Assembly (NCBI GenBank): GCA_016708305.1
Contig: JADJGB010000008.1
Location: 682,001 to 746,000, forward strand
Direction of reading: 5' to 3'
Source of the DNA: Sphingobacteriales bacterium
Lineage (GTDB): Bacteria; Bacteroidota; Bacteroidia; Chitinophagales; Chitinophagaceae
Length of the DNA: 64,000 nucleotides
This document shows positions 1-10,634 of the stretch, piece by piece. The notes below the pieces were generated by a model, which saw nothing but the letters and a program-made list of their open reading frames with translations, was not told where the DNA came from and made no database searches. The position numbers were made by a program, and so were the translations under genes. Position 1 is the first letter of the stretch. Every line of letters begins with the position of its first letter.

Positions 1-224
1 TGAACAAGTTTCTCTTTCATGGTCATTTTTGAAAGCAAGTCTTGCGCCCGTTGTTCAATAGGCTTACGGTAATCTTCGTAAACATCCAATTTGCCGTTAT
101 GGTTGAAATCACGAAATCTGTGATTGCCTACTGAAATAAACCGCTCTGTATTCTGCTGGGCAGAAGCAGTTGATAGAATAGTAATAAAAGCAATAACGTT
201 GAATAATACTATTTTCATTGACAT
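1..224 (-). CDS. GH3 beta-glucosidase, N-terminal part (runs off left edge)
   Basis: About 74 codons are visible, beginning MSMKIVLFNVIAFITILSTA; the start may be the ATG at 224 or the one at 218. A Sec signal peptide ends near SASAQQ. The mature part continues into RAQDLLSKMTMKEKL, the usual opening of a GH3 domain (compare LMKKMTLDEKVGQLN in the gene at 2543-4834). It starts 27 bp after the stop of the preceding GH3 gene, so it is probably co-transcribed as the third GH3 in the operon. An EF-hand-like stretch (DFNHNGKLDVYEDYR) precedes the GH3 domain and is not in its two neighbours. The catalytic part lies outside the window, so substrate cannot be judged. Confidence 0.8.
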   Translation of the reverse strand, partial: MSMKIVLFNVIAFITILSTASAQQNTERFISVGNHRFRDFNHNGKLDVYEDYRKPIEQRAQDLLSKMTMKEKLV

Positions 225-251
225 TTAATAAGAGTATTTTTTAAATAAATT

Positions 252-2526
252 TTATTTTGTCCAAACAAATTTTGCGGCTTTTACTTTTTCAGAATTGCCT
301 CCGATAAACACTATAAAAGCTCCGGGCTCCCAATCCCAAACAAGCTTGCTGTTATAGAACTTCAGGTCTTCCGGGGTAATGGTAAAAACAATGGTTTTCG
401 CTTCGCCAGATTGTAGAAAAACCTTTTTAAATTGCTTTAGTTCTTTTACTGGTCTTGCTACAGAGGCAACCGGGTCGTTCAGATATAACTGAACTATTTC
501 TTCACCTGGATACCTGCCAGTATTCGTAATCGTAATGGTAGCTTTCAATGTTTTGTGGCTACCGGTTAACAAGGTATCGCTCAACGCTACATTACTATAG
601 CTGAAAGTGGTATAACTTAATCCATAACCAAAAGGGTAGAGGGGTGTGTTGTACTGGTCTTTGTAATTCGAAACAAATTCTTCCGGGCCTCCTTCTACGT
701 ATGGTCTGCCGGTATTTTTATGATTATAGTAAATAGGAATTTGACCAACCGAACGTGGGAAGGTCATCGTGAGTTTACCAGACGGATTGTAGTTGCCAAA
801 CAATACATCGGCAACAGCATTGCCGGCTTCCGTTCCGAGACGCCATGTTTCAACAACGGCGTCTGCAAACTGCAAATCGTTTTGTATTGTCAATGGACGA
901 CCGTTTGCTAATAATAGTATAACAGGTTTGCCGGTTGCGTGCAGGGCCTTTAGCAGTTCGCGTTGACAATTGGGAATGGAAATATCTGTCCTGCTCGTTG
1001 CTTCACCGGATAAACTAGAAGGTTCACCAAGAACAGCAACAATTATATTCGATTTATTGGCCACTGCAATGGCTTCATCAACGAGCTGTTGCTGCCTTGC
1101 GGGATCGTACTTGAAACGATTTTTCCTTATGTACACTGAATCATCACTTACCTGCGTTCCTTGTGCATACATTACATTCGAATTTTGTTTTCGGATACCA
1201 TCAAGTATTGTTACTACGCTTTTGGTATCACCCATAAAAGACCACATGCTAAACATCTCTTGCTTGTTGTCAGCAAAGGGTCCAATCAAGGCTATATTAG
1301 TGTTCTGTTGTAAAGGAAGTGTGTTGTTCGAGTTCTTTAACAGTACGATGGATTTTAATGCGGCTTGTTTTGCCACTTCTTTGTTGTGTTCTGTAAGGGT
1401 TACACGTGCGGCTTTGTCCGGGTCATAATTCCGGTAAGGATTGGTGAAAAGTCCAAGCTTGTACTTTGCTTCCAATACGCTTCTGCAAGCGACATCAATT
1501 TGTGCCAAGGTAACTTTGTGTTCCTTTAGCGACTGCTTGAGAGATGCAATCATGCTCTCACTTCCCATATCCATGTCAACACCTGCGTTTAGTGCTAATA
1601 CTGCGGCCTCCATGTAATCTTTTGCAACACCGTGATTGATTAACTCCTGTATCGCATTGAAATCAGTGACAACAAATCCCTTAAAACCCCATTCCTTTCT
1701 CAGCAAGTCTGTTAGGAGCCATTTGTTTGCTGTAGCAGGTACGCCTTCTATGTCGTTGAAAGAACTCATAATACTGCCAGCGCCTGCATCTATCGCGGCT
1801 TTATAAGGGCTAAGGTAAAACTGATACATGGTGAGGCGGCTCATGTCGGTGGTATTGTAATCGCGTCCGGCTTCCGCTGCCCCATACATTCCAAAATGCT
1901 TCACACAAGCCATGAGGGACGTTTCGTTTCTCAAGTCGTTGCCCTGATAGCCCTTCACCATGGCGCGAGCAATCAATCCACCCAAATAGGGATCTTCACC
2001 AGGCTCCTTCCATCACTCTTCCCCATCGTGGGTCACGGGTTAAATCAACCATCGGTGAAAACGTCCAGTTGTACCCAACCGCGGATGCCTCAATAGCTGC
2101 CACTCTCGCCGTTTGTTCAATTAATGTTGTATCCCACGAACAGGAAAGCCCTAAGGGTATGGGAAATATTGTTTTATAACCATGAATGATGTCCAAACCC
2201 GAAAGCAACGGTATTTTTAACCTTGTGCTGTCTGCAAGCACCAGCTTTGAATGAACACCAGACGGAGTTCCAATAACACCATAAACATTTCCTGCAGAGC
2301 CGTCTTTCAATTTTTCAAAAGCTTTCTTTGTAGCAAAGGGGCCTGTTTTCAAAAATGGTGTAATCAGATTTAACTGTCCCAACTTTTCATTCAGTGTCAT
2401 CTTTTTCATCAGAGCGCCAATGAATGCATTCATTGGCTGTGGATCCTTACCCTGTTGTGCTTTTACTGGTATATGCGCACACAAAAACAGGATAATAAAA
2501 AGCGCTTTGTTGAGATGTTTTCTCAT
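252..2526 (-). CDS. GH3 beta-glucosidase (one frameshift near 2002)
   Basis: Secreted or periplasmic glycoside hydrolase family 3 enzyme, expected to release terminal beta-linked sugars from oligosaccharides. The ATG at 2526 is preferred over an upstream TTG because it starts a clear signal peptide (MRKHLNKALFIILFLCAH, then VKAQ). The N-terminal piece (to about 1996) holds the TIM-barrel start and DPRWGRVMEGA. The second piece (252-1985) continues with GEDPYLG-type sequence, the nucleophile motif KGFVVTDFNAI (Asp), the alpha/beta sandwich and a C-terminal fibronectin-III-like domain. The two pieces are joined by removing one extra base in the GGAGCCTGGTGAAG context near 2001-2003. The gene starts 16 bp after the upstream GH3 stop. 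Whether the indel is biological or an error is unresolved; the rest of the frame is intact. Confidence 0.88.
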
Positions 2527-2542
2527 TATAAATATGCTAGTG

Positions 2543-4834
2543 TTAATCAATTAATTTGAAAGAAGATTGAAGTTGAATATTATCCGATGCAGCTCCAATC
2601 ATGACCATGAATGTTCCAGGTTCGGCTTTCCATTCTAATTTTTGATTATAAAATGAAAGTTTATCCCTGTCGATTTTAAAATGAATCACTTTGCTTTCAC
2701 CGGGATTCAAATACACCTTTTCAAAGCCTTTCAATTCCTTTACAGGACGGACAAGCGAAGCAACCTTATCCCTGATATAGAGCTGTGCAACTTCCTCGCC
2801 AGCTACTTTACCGGTATTTGTGAGTGTGAAGTACACTTCAATATTTTTTCCTTTCGTCATCATAGAATCACTCAATTTCAATCCTTCATACTTGAAAGTA
2901 GTGTAACTCAATCCATAACCAAATGCATACTTTGGCGTTTTTGGAAGGTCAATGTAACCGGATCGAAAGTTTACCACTTTAGTGTTTTCAGGAGCGGGAC
3001 GGCCTGTATTGAAATAATCATAATGAATAGGTATCTGACCTTCTGTTCTTGGAAAAGTCATGGGCAATTTTCCAGACGGATTATAATCGCCAAACAAAAC
3101 ATTCGCTATTGCATTTCCGGCTTCACTGCCTAACCACCATGTATAAATAATTGCAGGAACATTATTTGCAGTCCAATCAAATATTAAAGGTCTTCCGGCA
3201 TTGATAATTACTATAATTGGCTTGCCTGTTGCATACAAAGCCTTAATCAAATCTTCCTGCACCCCGGGCAAATGAATATTTGAACGACTTTTTGCTTCTC
3301 CGCTCATAGATCTTTTCTCTCCCACGCTTACGATTACCACATCGGATTGTAACGCTGCATTAACAGCTTCTGCAAATCCTGATTTAGTTGTATCATTGGG
3401 ATCAACACCAGCGGCATAAAGTAGCTTTGTGCTATTGCTCACTTTCTTTTCAATACCTTCATACAGGGTAACGACGTCGCTGTTGTCTTGCCACGGCACA
3501 TTCCAGAAGCCAAGCATATCTTCTTTTGATTTTGCCAAAGGACCGATTACTGCAATTGTTTTCGTTGATTTTGATAAAGGCAGCAGATTATTCTGATTTT
3601 TTAAAAGCACAATACTTTTTTGTGCAACATCTCTCGCAATGATTCGGTGTTGTGGATTGTTGATAGCATCTTTTTCACGCTGTTCATTACAATAACGAAA
3701 CGGGTCATCAAACAAACCCATTTCATATTTCTTAGTCAGGATTCTTTTCACTGCATCATCAATCATTGCTATCGGCACTTTACCTTCTTTAACTAATTGC
3801 GCAAGGTTAGCTGTATAGCTCCTGCTTTCCATATCCATATCATTTCCTGCAAGAATGGCTTTCTGTGCAGCATCAGATTTATCAACAGCATAACCGTGTT
3901 CCACCATTTCACCAATGCTGCCCCAATCACTAACAACAAATCCCTTAAATTTCCATTTGCCTTTGAGAATGTCTCTTTGCAAGTAGGCACTACCGGTTGC
4001 CGGAATTCCATTTAAATCATTAAAAGAATTCATCATTGTAGCTACGCCTGCATCTACTGCTGCTTTGAACGGTGGCAGATATATTTCCCACAACGTATGC
4101 TCGCTCATATCAACGGAATTGTAATCTCTACCACCAATGGCAGCACCATAAGCGGCAAAATGTTTGGCACAAGCCATTACTGCATCTAAACTGCCCAACC
4201 CATTTCCTTGGAAACCTTTTATTCTCGCCTTTGCAATGAGTGAACCGAGATAAGGGTCTTCGCCTGCACCCTCCATTACCCTTCCCCAACGAGGGTCACG
4301 TGAAATATCAACCATAGGCGCAAACGTCCAGTGAATGCCTGATGCAGCTGTTTCAATAGCTGCAATTCTTGCCGATTGTTTAATTGCATTTAAATCCCAT
4401 GAGGCAGCTTCTGCCAAAGGAATAGGAAAGGTTGTTTTATACCCATGAACGACATCAAGTGCAAAAAGCAACGGTATTTTTAATCTTGACTGCATGGCTA
4501 CTTCTTGTAAGGCCCTGGTTTTATCAACACCTTTTACATTGAGTAATGAACCAACCCTGCCTTCTTTTATTTCCTGAATTATATTTCCTCCAGGTGATAT
4601 AGGACCTGTACTCCAGTTACTCGCATATTGATTGAGTTGGCCCACCTTTTCATCCAACGTCATCTTTTTCATGAGTGCATCAATGAATACATTCATTTGC
4701 TGCTCATTACCCTTTTGGGCTTTTAACTGAAAATGGATGCAAACAAGGCAAATAAAAAAAAGTGCCCGATGTAAATAGTTGTTCTTTTCATTTATAGCTT
4801 TTATCATTGTCCAATTGCCATTATTGAATTTCAT
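2543..4834 (-). CDS. GH3 beta-glucosidase, complete
   Basis: Full-length (763 aa) family 3 glycoside hydrolase. The first ATG is at 4834; an alternative at 4807 (MIKAINEKNN) places the hydrophobic signal segment ALFFICLVCIHFQLKAQ nearer the N-terminus and may be the true start. Domain order: TIM barrel with KHFAAYG and nucleophile motif KGFVVSDWGS (Asp), alpha/beta sandwich with SGEAKSRS, and a fibronectin-III-like C-terminal domain. It lies 11 bp downstream of the GH2 gene and 16 bp upstream of the next GH3, which argues for one polycistronic unit. Resemblance to the 252-2526 gene along the whole length indicates tandem duplication with divergence. Linkage specificity cannot be read from the sequence; beta-glucosidase or beta-xylosidase are both possible. 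Confidence 0.92.
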   Translation of the reverse strand: MKFNNGNWTMIKAINEKNNYLHRALFFICLVCIHFQLKAQKGNEQQMNVFIDALMKKMTLDEKVGQLNQYASNWSTGPISPGGNIIQEIKEGRVGSLLNVKGVDKTRALQEVAMQSRLKIPLLFALDVVHGYKTTFPIPLAEAASWDLNAIKQSARIAAIETAASGIHWTFAPMVDISRDPRWGRVMEGAGEDPYLGSLIAKARIKGFQGNGLGSLDAVMACAKHFAAYGAAIGGRDYNSVDMSEHTLWEIYLPPFKAAVDAGVATMMNSFNDLNGIPATGSAYLQRDILKGKWKFKGFVVSDWGSIGEMVEHGYAVDKSDAAQKAILAGNDMDMESRSYTANLAQLVKEGKVPIAMIDDAVKRILTKKYEMGLFDDPFRYCNEQREKDAINNPQHRIIARDVAQKSIVLLKNQNNLLPLSKSTKTIAVIGPLAKSKEDMLGFWNVPWQDNSDVVTLYEGIEKKVSNSTKLLYAAGVDPNDTTKSGFAEAVNAALQSDVVIVSVGEKRSMSGEAKSRSNIHLPGVQEDLIKALYATGKPIIVIINAGRPLIFDWTANNVPAIIYTWWLGSEAGNAIANVLFGDYNPSGKLPMTFPRTEGQIPIHYDYFNTGRPAPENTKVVNFRSGYIDLPKTPKYAFGYGLSYTTFKYEGLKLSDSMMTKGKNIEVYFTLTNTGKVAGEEVAQLYIRDKVASLVRPVKELKGFEKVYLNPGESKVIHFKIDRDKLSFYNQKLEWKAEPGTFMVMIGAASDNIQLQSSFKLID

Positions 4835-4845
4835 GCCATTTTTTT

Positions 4846-7679
4846 TTAATTATTAATAGCTTTCACACTCACTACGCCTCCTAATCCCGCTTTACTTCCA
4901 GATTCAGCTTCAATCAACACAGATAAAAGGCGTTCACCTCTGCCGGAAGAAAAAGGTACAACCCAATCGGAGGTTGCTCCATCGCTTTTTGTTCCAATCA
5001 GTTTCCCGTCCATCCATACTTCTGCCTTGCCCGTGATCTTTTGAAATGTTAACTGACCGCCCTTTCGTTGTTGTTCATCGTAAGGCATGAAAGTAGTTCG
5101 GTATATAAGGTAACGTCCCCCTGCCATTTCCTGCAATTGACCAGACTTCACCGGCATCCAACTGTTCATGTCATTGTCAGCTATCTTCTGGTTCGGATCT
5201 GGTCGAACCTGGAATATGACAGATGCTCTCCATTGATCTAGTACCAAAGCGGGCAATAAAACTGGTACATAGGGTTTCGGTACAACACGATGGAGGGGAA
5301 TTATCACAACTGCGCTTTTCAAACCAGTAGATCTTGCCACCAGTTTGATAGATTCATTGTCGCCTTCGTCACTTTGTATAATCACTTGTGCCAATCCATT
5401 GAATAAACTTCTTTGTTCCCTTTTTCAGCTTCGTGTGAGTTTGGATTGCCGTTACCTAACCCGATGATCTTGCCACCACCACTTATTTCAAATTCTACCG
5501 GGATATTGGCTGTCGGCACCGCACGACCTTTACTGTCCAAAGCCTGTACTGTAATAGGCATTGCATCATGACCATCATTTGCTAAAGTCTTACGATCAGC
5601 AATGAGCTGCAGTGCAACAGGTGCTCCAGTAGTTTCCGTTTTAAAACGGGAAACTTCTTTACCCTTTTTATATCCGATTGCCTCCAGCTTACCTGGTTGA
5701 TATGGAATTTGAAAGGTGTTCATTTCATATTGATCCACCTTTTGACCGCCTATCATTTTTCCGTTGAGTAGAATTTTTACGGAATCAGCATTGCTCAACG
5801 CCATTACTCTTATGTTTTTACCAATGCTGTCCCTGGGCCAGGTCCAATGCGGCACTAGTTGAAGCACGTTTATATCCTCTCTCCATTGAGCCTGATGGAT
5901 CCAATACGCTGTCTTTGGAAAACCGCACAGATCCATAATACCAAAGAAAGAACTCGCTGATGGCCAGGTAAAAGGCGTCGGTTCACCTCTGTAATCAAAT
6001 CCTGTCCAGACAAAACAACCAGCTAAAAATTGCCGCTCCGCCACCGCTTTCCAGCCCGCCCTATGCGTCGATCCCCAGATCGCATTTTCTTTGTCATAAG
6101 AACTCATAATATGCCTTGAACGATCCGTTACATATTCGCCTCTAACTTCAAAGGCTGATACGTCTTCCGAACTTGTCATTTTCATGGCCGGGTTTTCTTT
6201 ATGGAAACGGTCATAGCTTTGCATTTGGTAATTAAAGCCGACAACATCCACAGCTTTAGAAACATTCACTGGAGCAAACAAGCCTCCATTCATCGCTGCT
6301 GTAACAGGGCGTGTGGTATCTAATGCTTTAACTACGGCACCCATTTTCCGCACCATCTCATATCCTTGTTCGGTACCCTGCATTGGTTCTTCATTGAAGA
6401 CAGACCATAGAATGATGCTGGGATGATTGCGATCACGGCGAACCATCCATTCCAACTGCCGAATGTATTCAGGAGAAACATTAAAGTTTCGATTCTCATC
6501 TATCACCAAAATACCTAAGCTATCACAAGCTTCCAGAAATTCTGCTGCAGGGGCATGGTGAGCGCATCGGTAAGCATTTACACCCATTTCTTTTAATTTG
6601 CGTAAGCGGAACTCCCATAGGGCATCAGGAACAGCCACACCTACACCTGCATGATCCTGATGATTGCACACGCCTTTGATCTTTACATGTTTGCCATTCA
6701 GATAAAACCCTGAATCTGCAGTAAAGGCTATGGTACGGAAACCGCACTTTGTAATGACTTCGTCAACAACAGCATCCTTTTGCAGGATGGTTGTTTTCGC
6801 ATAGTACAGCTCTGGATTTTCCAATGTCCATAATACCGGTTTTTGAACCGGAAGTTGAATTGATGCGGTGCTCTGCTGCAGGGGCGATACAGATGCTTTT
6901 GTTTGCGCTTGTGCTACCTTATTACCCTTTTTATCATAAAGCGTAAATTCTATTGTGGCATCTGCAGTTGCAGTACCGGAATTCTCTAGTGTGATTTCGG
7001 CAGGAATAAGCCAGGAATTTTCATCCATTTTTACCGGATTGGCAAAAACACCATCAGTAACTATATGAACCGGTGCGCACTTCACCAGCCAGGTATGCCT
7101 GTAAATGCCTGCACCTTCATACCACCAACCTTCATGTGCTTCTGCATCGACTTTAACGGCAACAATATTTACATCGTCACCGTATTTAGCTAATTGTGTG
7201 ATGTCAATGTAAGAAGAAGTGTAACCGCTCCAGCTGCGATGTACCACAGAGCCATTAAACCAGATAGTAGCATTGGTGGCAATACCATCAAATTGCAGTT
7301 CAATATATTTTCCCCTATCATCCGGACTTAATTTAAAACTCCTGCGATACCAGCCATATCCTCTCTTACGATAACCCTGTGCAACATTTTCTTTAGAATC
7401 AAAAGGCATTTCCACAGCCCAATCATGGGGCAGGTTCAGGCGAGGCCACTTATTATCATCATAGTTAGGTGCTGCTGCACCAGTGGCACTGCCAGCCTTT
7501 GAAGTTGCATAAGTTTGTCCCTGGCCACGAATGATGGGAAAAGGAATACCACCTTGGTGAAACAACCATCCTTTGTCAAGAGAAAGACGTTCCCTTTGTG
7601 TTGATTGAGCCAAAACATGGATTGATGATATGGAAATGATCAAACAAGACAGTATTTGAAATAAGATTTTTTTGCTCAT
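4846..7679 (-). CDS. GH2 beta-galactosidase (one frameshift near 5412)
   Basis: Exported glycoside hydrolase family 2 enzyme, probably removing terminal beta-galactosyl units in the periplasm. The signal peptide is MSKKILFQILSCLIISISSI. Domain order: sugar-binding jelly roll (PHDWAVEMPFD, GYGWYRRSF), immunoglobulin-like domain, TIM barrel with acid/base Glu in SVFNEEP and a probable nucleophile in SSEDVS, then a DUF4982-like region and further beta domains. The main frame ends with a shifted tail after EAEKGNK, while an overlapping frame (4846-5394) continues NGLAQVIIQSDEG to the natural end. Restoring one A to an AAA run at 5412-5414 joins them. Total length about 940 aa fits the family. It is the first large enzyme of the GH2-GH3-GH3-GH3 operon. 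Confidence 0.9.
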
Positions 7680-7897
7680 CGGTTTTACACTGATTATTAC
7701 TGACTCGAAACTGGGGTTTTATTTTTCAGCGTTCAATTTGAAAGTTGAGCGCTAAAGGCCTCTTCTGTTGCATGGCAAGAATACCTACGGTAAATCATTT
7801 TAGAATTTACTTGTAGAAAAGGCTTAAAGGCTGCTTCTTATGCCGATCAGTTTTCCATTTTTAATGAATGAGAAAAAAGGTGCTGGTAATGCCAGCA

Positions 7898-8314
7898 TTA
7901 TTTTATTAGTTCATCGTTTTTACGACTTTTTAAGTTTTTCTGCTCTTTCACCCTTTCACCTTCAGCATCAAACATACCCATTAGGCTGCCAGTTATATGG
8001 TCATCATCTTTTTTGTCCATCTCAAGGTTCACATCATAACCCTGGGAAGTAAAATAAACAGTTGCTTTGTCTCCAATTAATTCTATCTTTTGGATCTTGG
8101 AAATCTCTTTACCGGTAGAGTCTTGTATAGATCCAGTCAAAGTAGAATCTTTCTTGTCAAGAATGACAACCATTTTAGCGTCTCCATTGGGAAGGCCTAT
8201 CAACAACACGTTCCATTTGCCTGCAAAATAATCTGCACCGGTTTTTGACTGCGCGTTGACGTTTAGTGATAAAACAAAGAAGAATACTGCGAAGACTAAA
8301 CTTAAATTTTTCAT
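7898..8314 (-). CDS. small secreted protein, function unknown
   Basis: A 138-aa protein with a clear Sec signal peptide (MKNLSLVFAVFFFVLSLNVNAQ). The mature part begins GADYFAGKWNVLLIGLPNGD and is predicted by eye to be mainly beta strands with alternating hydrophobic residues, as in small lipocalin-like or calycin folds. The tail is lysine-rich. I do not recognise a named family. It is upstream of the GH2 gene in the same direction with a 218-bp gap in which I see no other gene, and downstream of the two GTA-N5-TAC sites. It may therefore be the first gene of the glycosidase operon or a separate transcript. Confidence 0.7.
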   Translation of the reverse strand: MKNLSLVFAVFFFVLSLNVNAQSKTGADYFAGKWNVLLIGLPNGDAKMVVILDKKDSTLTGSIQDSTGKEISKIQKIELIGDKATVYFTSQGYDVNLEMDKKDDDHITGSLMGMFDAEGERVKEQKNLKSRKNDELIK

Positions 8315-8487
8315 GGTGGATTTTTTTTTGATTGTTAATATATGTTAATTAAAGCGATTAAATCATAACTTACATTTCCTTGTCAAGCCTACCGGAATAT
8401 AATGAAGGCAACAGGCAAAAAACATTCGTTTTACCATCCGTCAAATGGAAATTAAATCGTTTTAAATTGCATGTAAACTTTCATTAT

Positions 8488-8553
8488 GTACTTTTTACAA
8501 AATAAAAGTAGATATAAGTTTTTATTTGGCAAAATTTATTTTGTATAAAATAC
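8488..8553. promoter_or_regulatory. two GTA-N5-TAC motifs, candidate NUDIX-regulator operators
   Basis: Two sites, GTACTTTTTAC (8488-8498) and GTATAAAATAC (8543-8553), sit about 175-240 bp upstream of the small secreted protein and the GH2/GH3 operon. Both match the pair in the divergent promoter at 13528-13615. The second also shares the flank AAATGAACA with the reverse complement of the site at 13605. The rest of 8315-8659 is AT-rich and I see no gene in it. Confidence 0.5.
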
Positions 8554-8659
8554 GAAATGAACAACAAAATGCATTTTTAATAAATTCAAATAAGAAGAAA
8601 TATCACCGGTGGGATTAGTGCCTTAAAACTTAAATTGTAGCAAAATTTGTCAAGATATA

Positions 8660-9708
8660 TTATTCAGAGCTGGATAATTGAGATGTCATAACCATGTTGA
8701 TTACTTTTTGTGAGCAGGTAATAATTTCTTCTCCAAGTTTAGTTAGATAGTACTTGTAACTGTTTCCAACTTTTTTTTAAAACCATGTACTCTCAATCTT
8801 TTTAATAATCTGCTTATCTGGTGGCTTGAAAGGTCATTAAGGTGTCTGGCAAGGTCTTTACTTCTAAAGCCGTAGATGTTGAACTCTCCCTTCGCCAAGG
8901 CGATTACAATCTTTTTATCTGCCTTGCAAAAGAAGTTAAGCCCCTTATAATATCGGTCTTCTACTCTCTTCAGCTCTGTTGCTTTTTCTAACTTTTTGTT
9001 CCCGATGGTATCATCATCAATAGCAGAAATAAACTCAAGATAACGATTGTTAGAAGCTTATACGATTTTGCGTAAAGGCCTCAGGCTGTAAATGTTTTTC
9101 TTCATAGATACTTCTTTTTGTGTGGAAGAACCATCACAGTGTATTACCTCACGGTAGTGTTTAAAAAAAGTTACATCATTGAGGGTAGTCTCGATGCGAA
9201 ATATATGAGCAAACTTATCATACATTTTTATAGATGACTTTCCCATGCTGTGTTTGATACGGCTGCTTTCTAAGCTTACATGGTAGTTGTTGCCTATCTC
9301 ACCTTCGTATTTCCAGTGCATTTTCTTTTCAAAGAAAGTGATGATGTTTTCCGGATTTACACTATGAATAGCCTTCTCAATAAGGTGTCCGTAGAGCGGC
9401 TTCAAATCTTGTTGCTTCTTAAATACTATATTGGTAGCGTATTCGCGGCACTGCATGATGTTTCAGTGATATTGTTGATTGAATGCTTGGTGTACAGGAC
9501 AGTATTTTTCTGCAAATGCATTTAATTTCCTGTGTAGTTTTACAACAGAAAGGTTATCGCTCATCTTCTGTGCTTTAGACCAGTTGTCAATACCTATAAA
9601 AGCATTGTCCATCATTTGGTACCCAATCTTTTTCTTCGTCAGTTCATTGCTTAACCATGCATGCCCGTTAAAAAATATCTGTAATAAATGGCCGCCATGT
9701 GGGTACAC
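8660..9708 (-). pseudogene. degenerate conserved protein with C-terminal winged helix
   Basis: At least three reading frames in succession encode one conserved protein: HAWLSNELTKKKIGYQMMDN (9463-9708), then EYATNIVFKKQQDLKPLYGH to KNIYSLRPLRKIV (9058-9456), then RYLEFISAIDDD through DLARHLNDLSSHQISRLLKR to a stop at 8660. From memory this matches a widespread family of roughly 450 aa annotated variously as hypothetical or MarR-like, often seen close to mobile elements; the C-terminal part is a winged-helix domain. The N-terminus is cut at the junction with the IS66 fragment. Multiple breaks in one gene point to a dead remnant. Family assignment is from recollection of sequence pattern, not a search. 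Confidence 0.5.
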
Positions 9709-10251
9709 GCCAGACGCAAGTTTTATGAAGTCAAAGATTATGATAATGCCGGTGCATAAAAGATACTAACCGAAATACTGCACCTATACGAAATAGAAGC
9801 ACACTGTAAAGATGAGTGCCTTACCCGGGAACAGATAAAAGATTTCCGGCTTACCCATGCGGTACCTGTATTTACGGTACTCAAAAAATTATTGCAGAAT
9901 TTACTTGTAGAATCATTGCCATCCTCTCCGTTGGGCAAGGCAATAGGCTATACGCTAAAGCAATGGGAAATGTTGTGCATCTATACTACTGATGGAAGGT
10001 TACAGATAGACAACAACCTGGTTGAAAACAGTATCCGTCCGGTAGTCTTAGGTAGAAAAAATTATCTGTTTGCCTGAAGTCATGAGCGTACACGGGATGC
10101 AGCAATACTTTAAAGTCTGTTTGCTACCTGCCGTCTGCATGATGTTAATCCTGAGAAATGGCTGACCCACTTGTTGGAGAGGATAAGGGTTGCCGCAAAG
10201 GATCAACTACACTTACTGCTGACGCAAAACTATACTACCGTAACTTCATAA
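9697..10251 (+). pseudogene. IS66 transposase (TnpC) C-terminal fragment
   Basis: The frame reads WVHARRKFYEVKDYDNAGA, stop, then ILTEILHLYEIEAHCKDECL, the central GKAIGYTLKQWEMLCIYTTD, the signature DNNLVENSIRPVVLGRKNYL, and ends with an IS66-type tail. Three in-frame stops interrupt an otherwise open frame (after NAGA, after NYLFA and in AIL-SLFATC). These are substitutions, not indels, so this is real decay. tnpA, tnpB and the N-terminal half of tnpC are missing. It abuts the decayed wHTH gene on the left. The sequence differs clearly from the IS66 at 30878-32323, so it is a separate arrival. Confidence 0.8.
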
Positions 10252-10525
10252 CAATAATGGGGTTCGCCAATGGGATATGTTTTTCCTGCAATGAGGGTTA
10301 AAGTTACCAGTAAAGCGGAATGGAAATGAAAAATTGCTTGATTCAAACACAACCTAATTCTCCTCTTTAAACCGTAATTCGTATATTTCAATTGAAAGGG
10401 TTTTCCATAGAAATCGAACGGATATTCAGCAATTCGACATGGAGTGGTAATGAGATAGGGTATAGAAAGGAAAAATGATTTGACAGGACCAGGCGTACTA
10501 TAAGAGTGAGTAGATTTTTAATAAG

Positions 10526-10560
10526 AAAAAGGTTGCCTCAGCCACTTTGGAGACAACCTC
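10526..10560 (-). terminator. intrinsic terminator downstream of the TonB receptor
   Basis: On the minus strand, a stem GGTTGTCTC / GAGGCAACC with a loop of about 10 nt is followed by TTTTTCTT. It lies 75 bp after the receptor stop at 10635. The stretch 10252-10525 to its left holds no gene I can support. Confidence 0.7.
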
Positions 10561-10634
10561 TGCTAATAATTGCTTGCTTTATGAAAATTGCTGATTCGTT
10601 TGCAGCTTAAGATTTCAAACGTTTATTTAGACAT

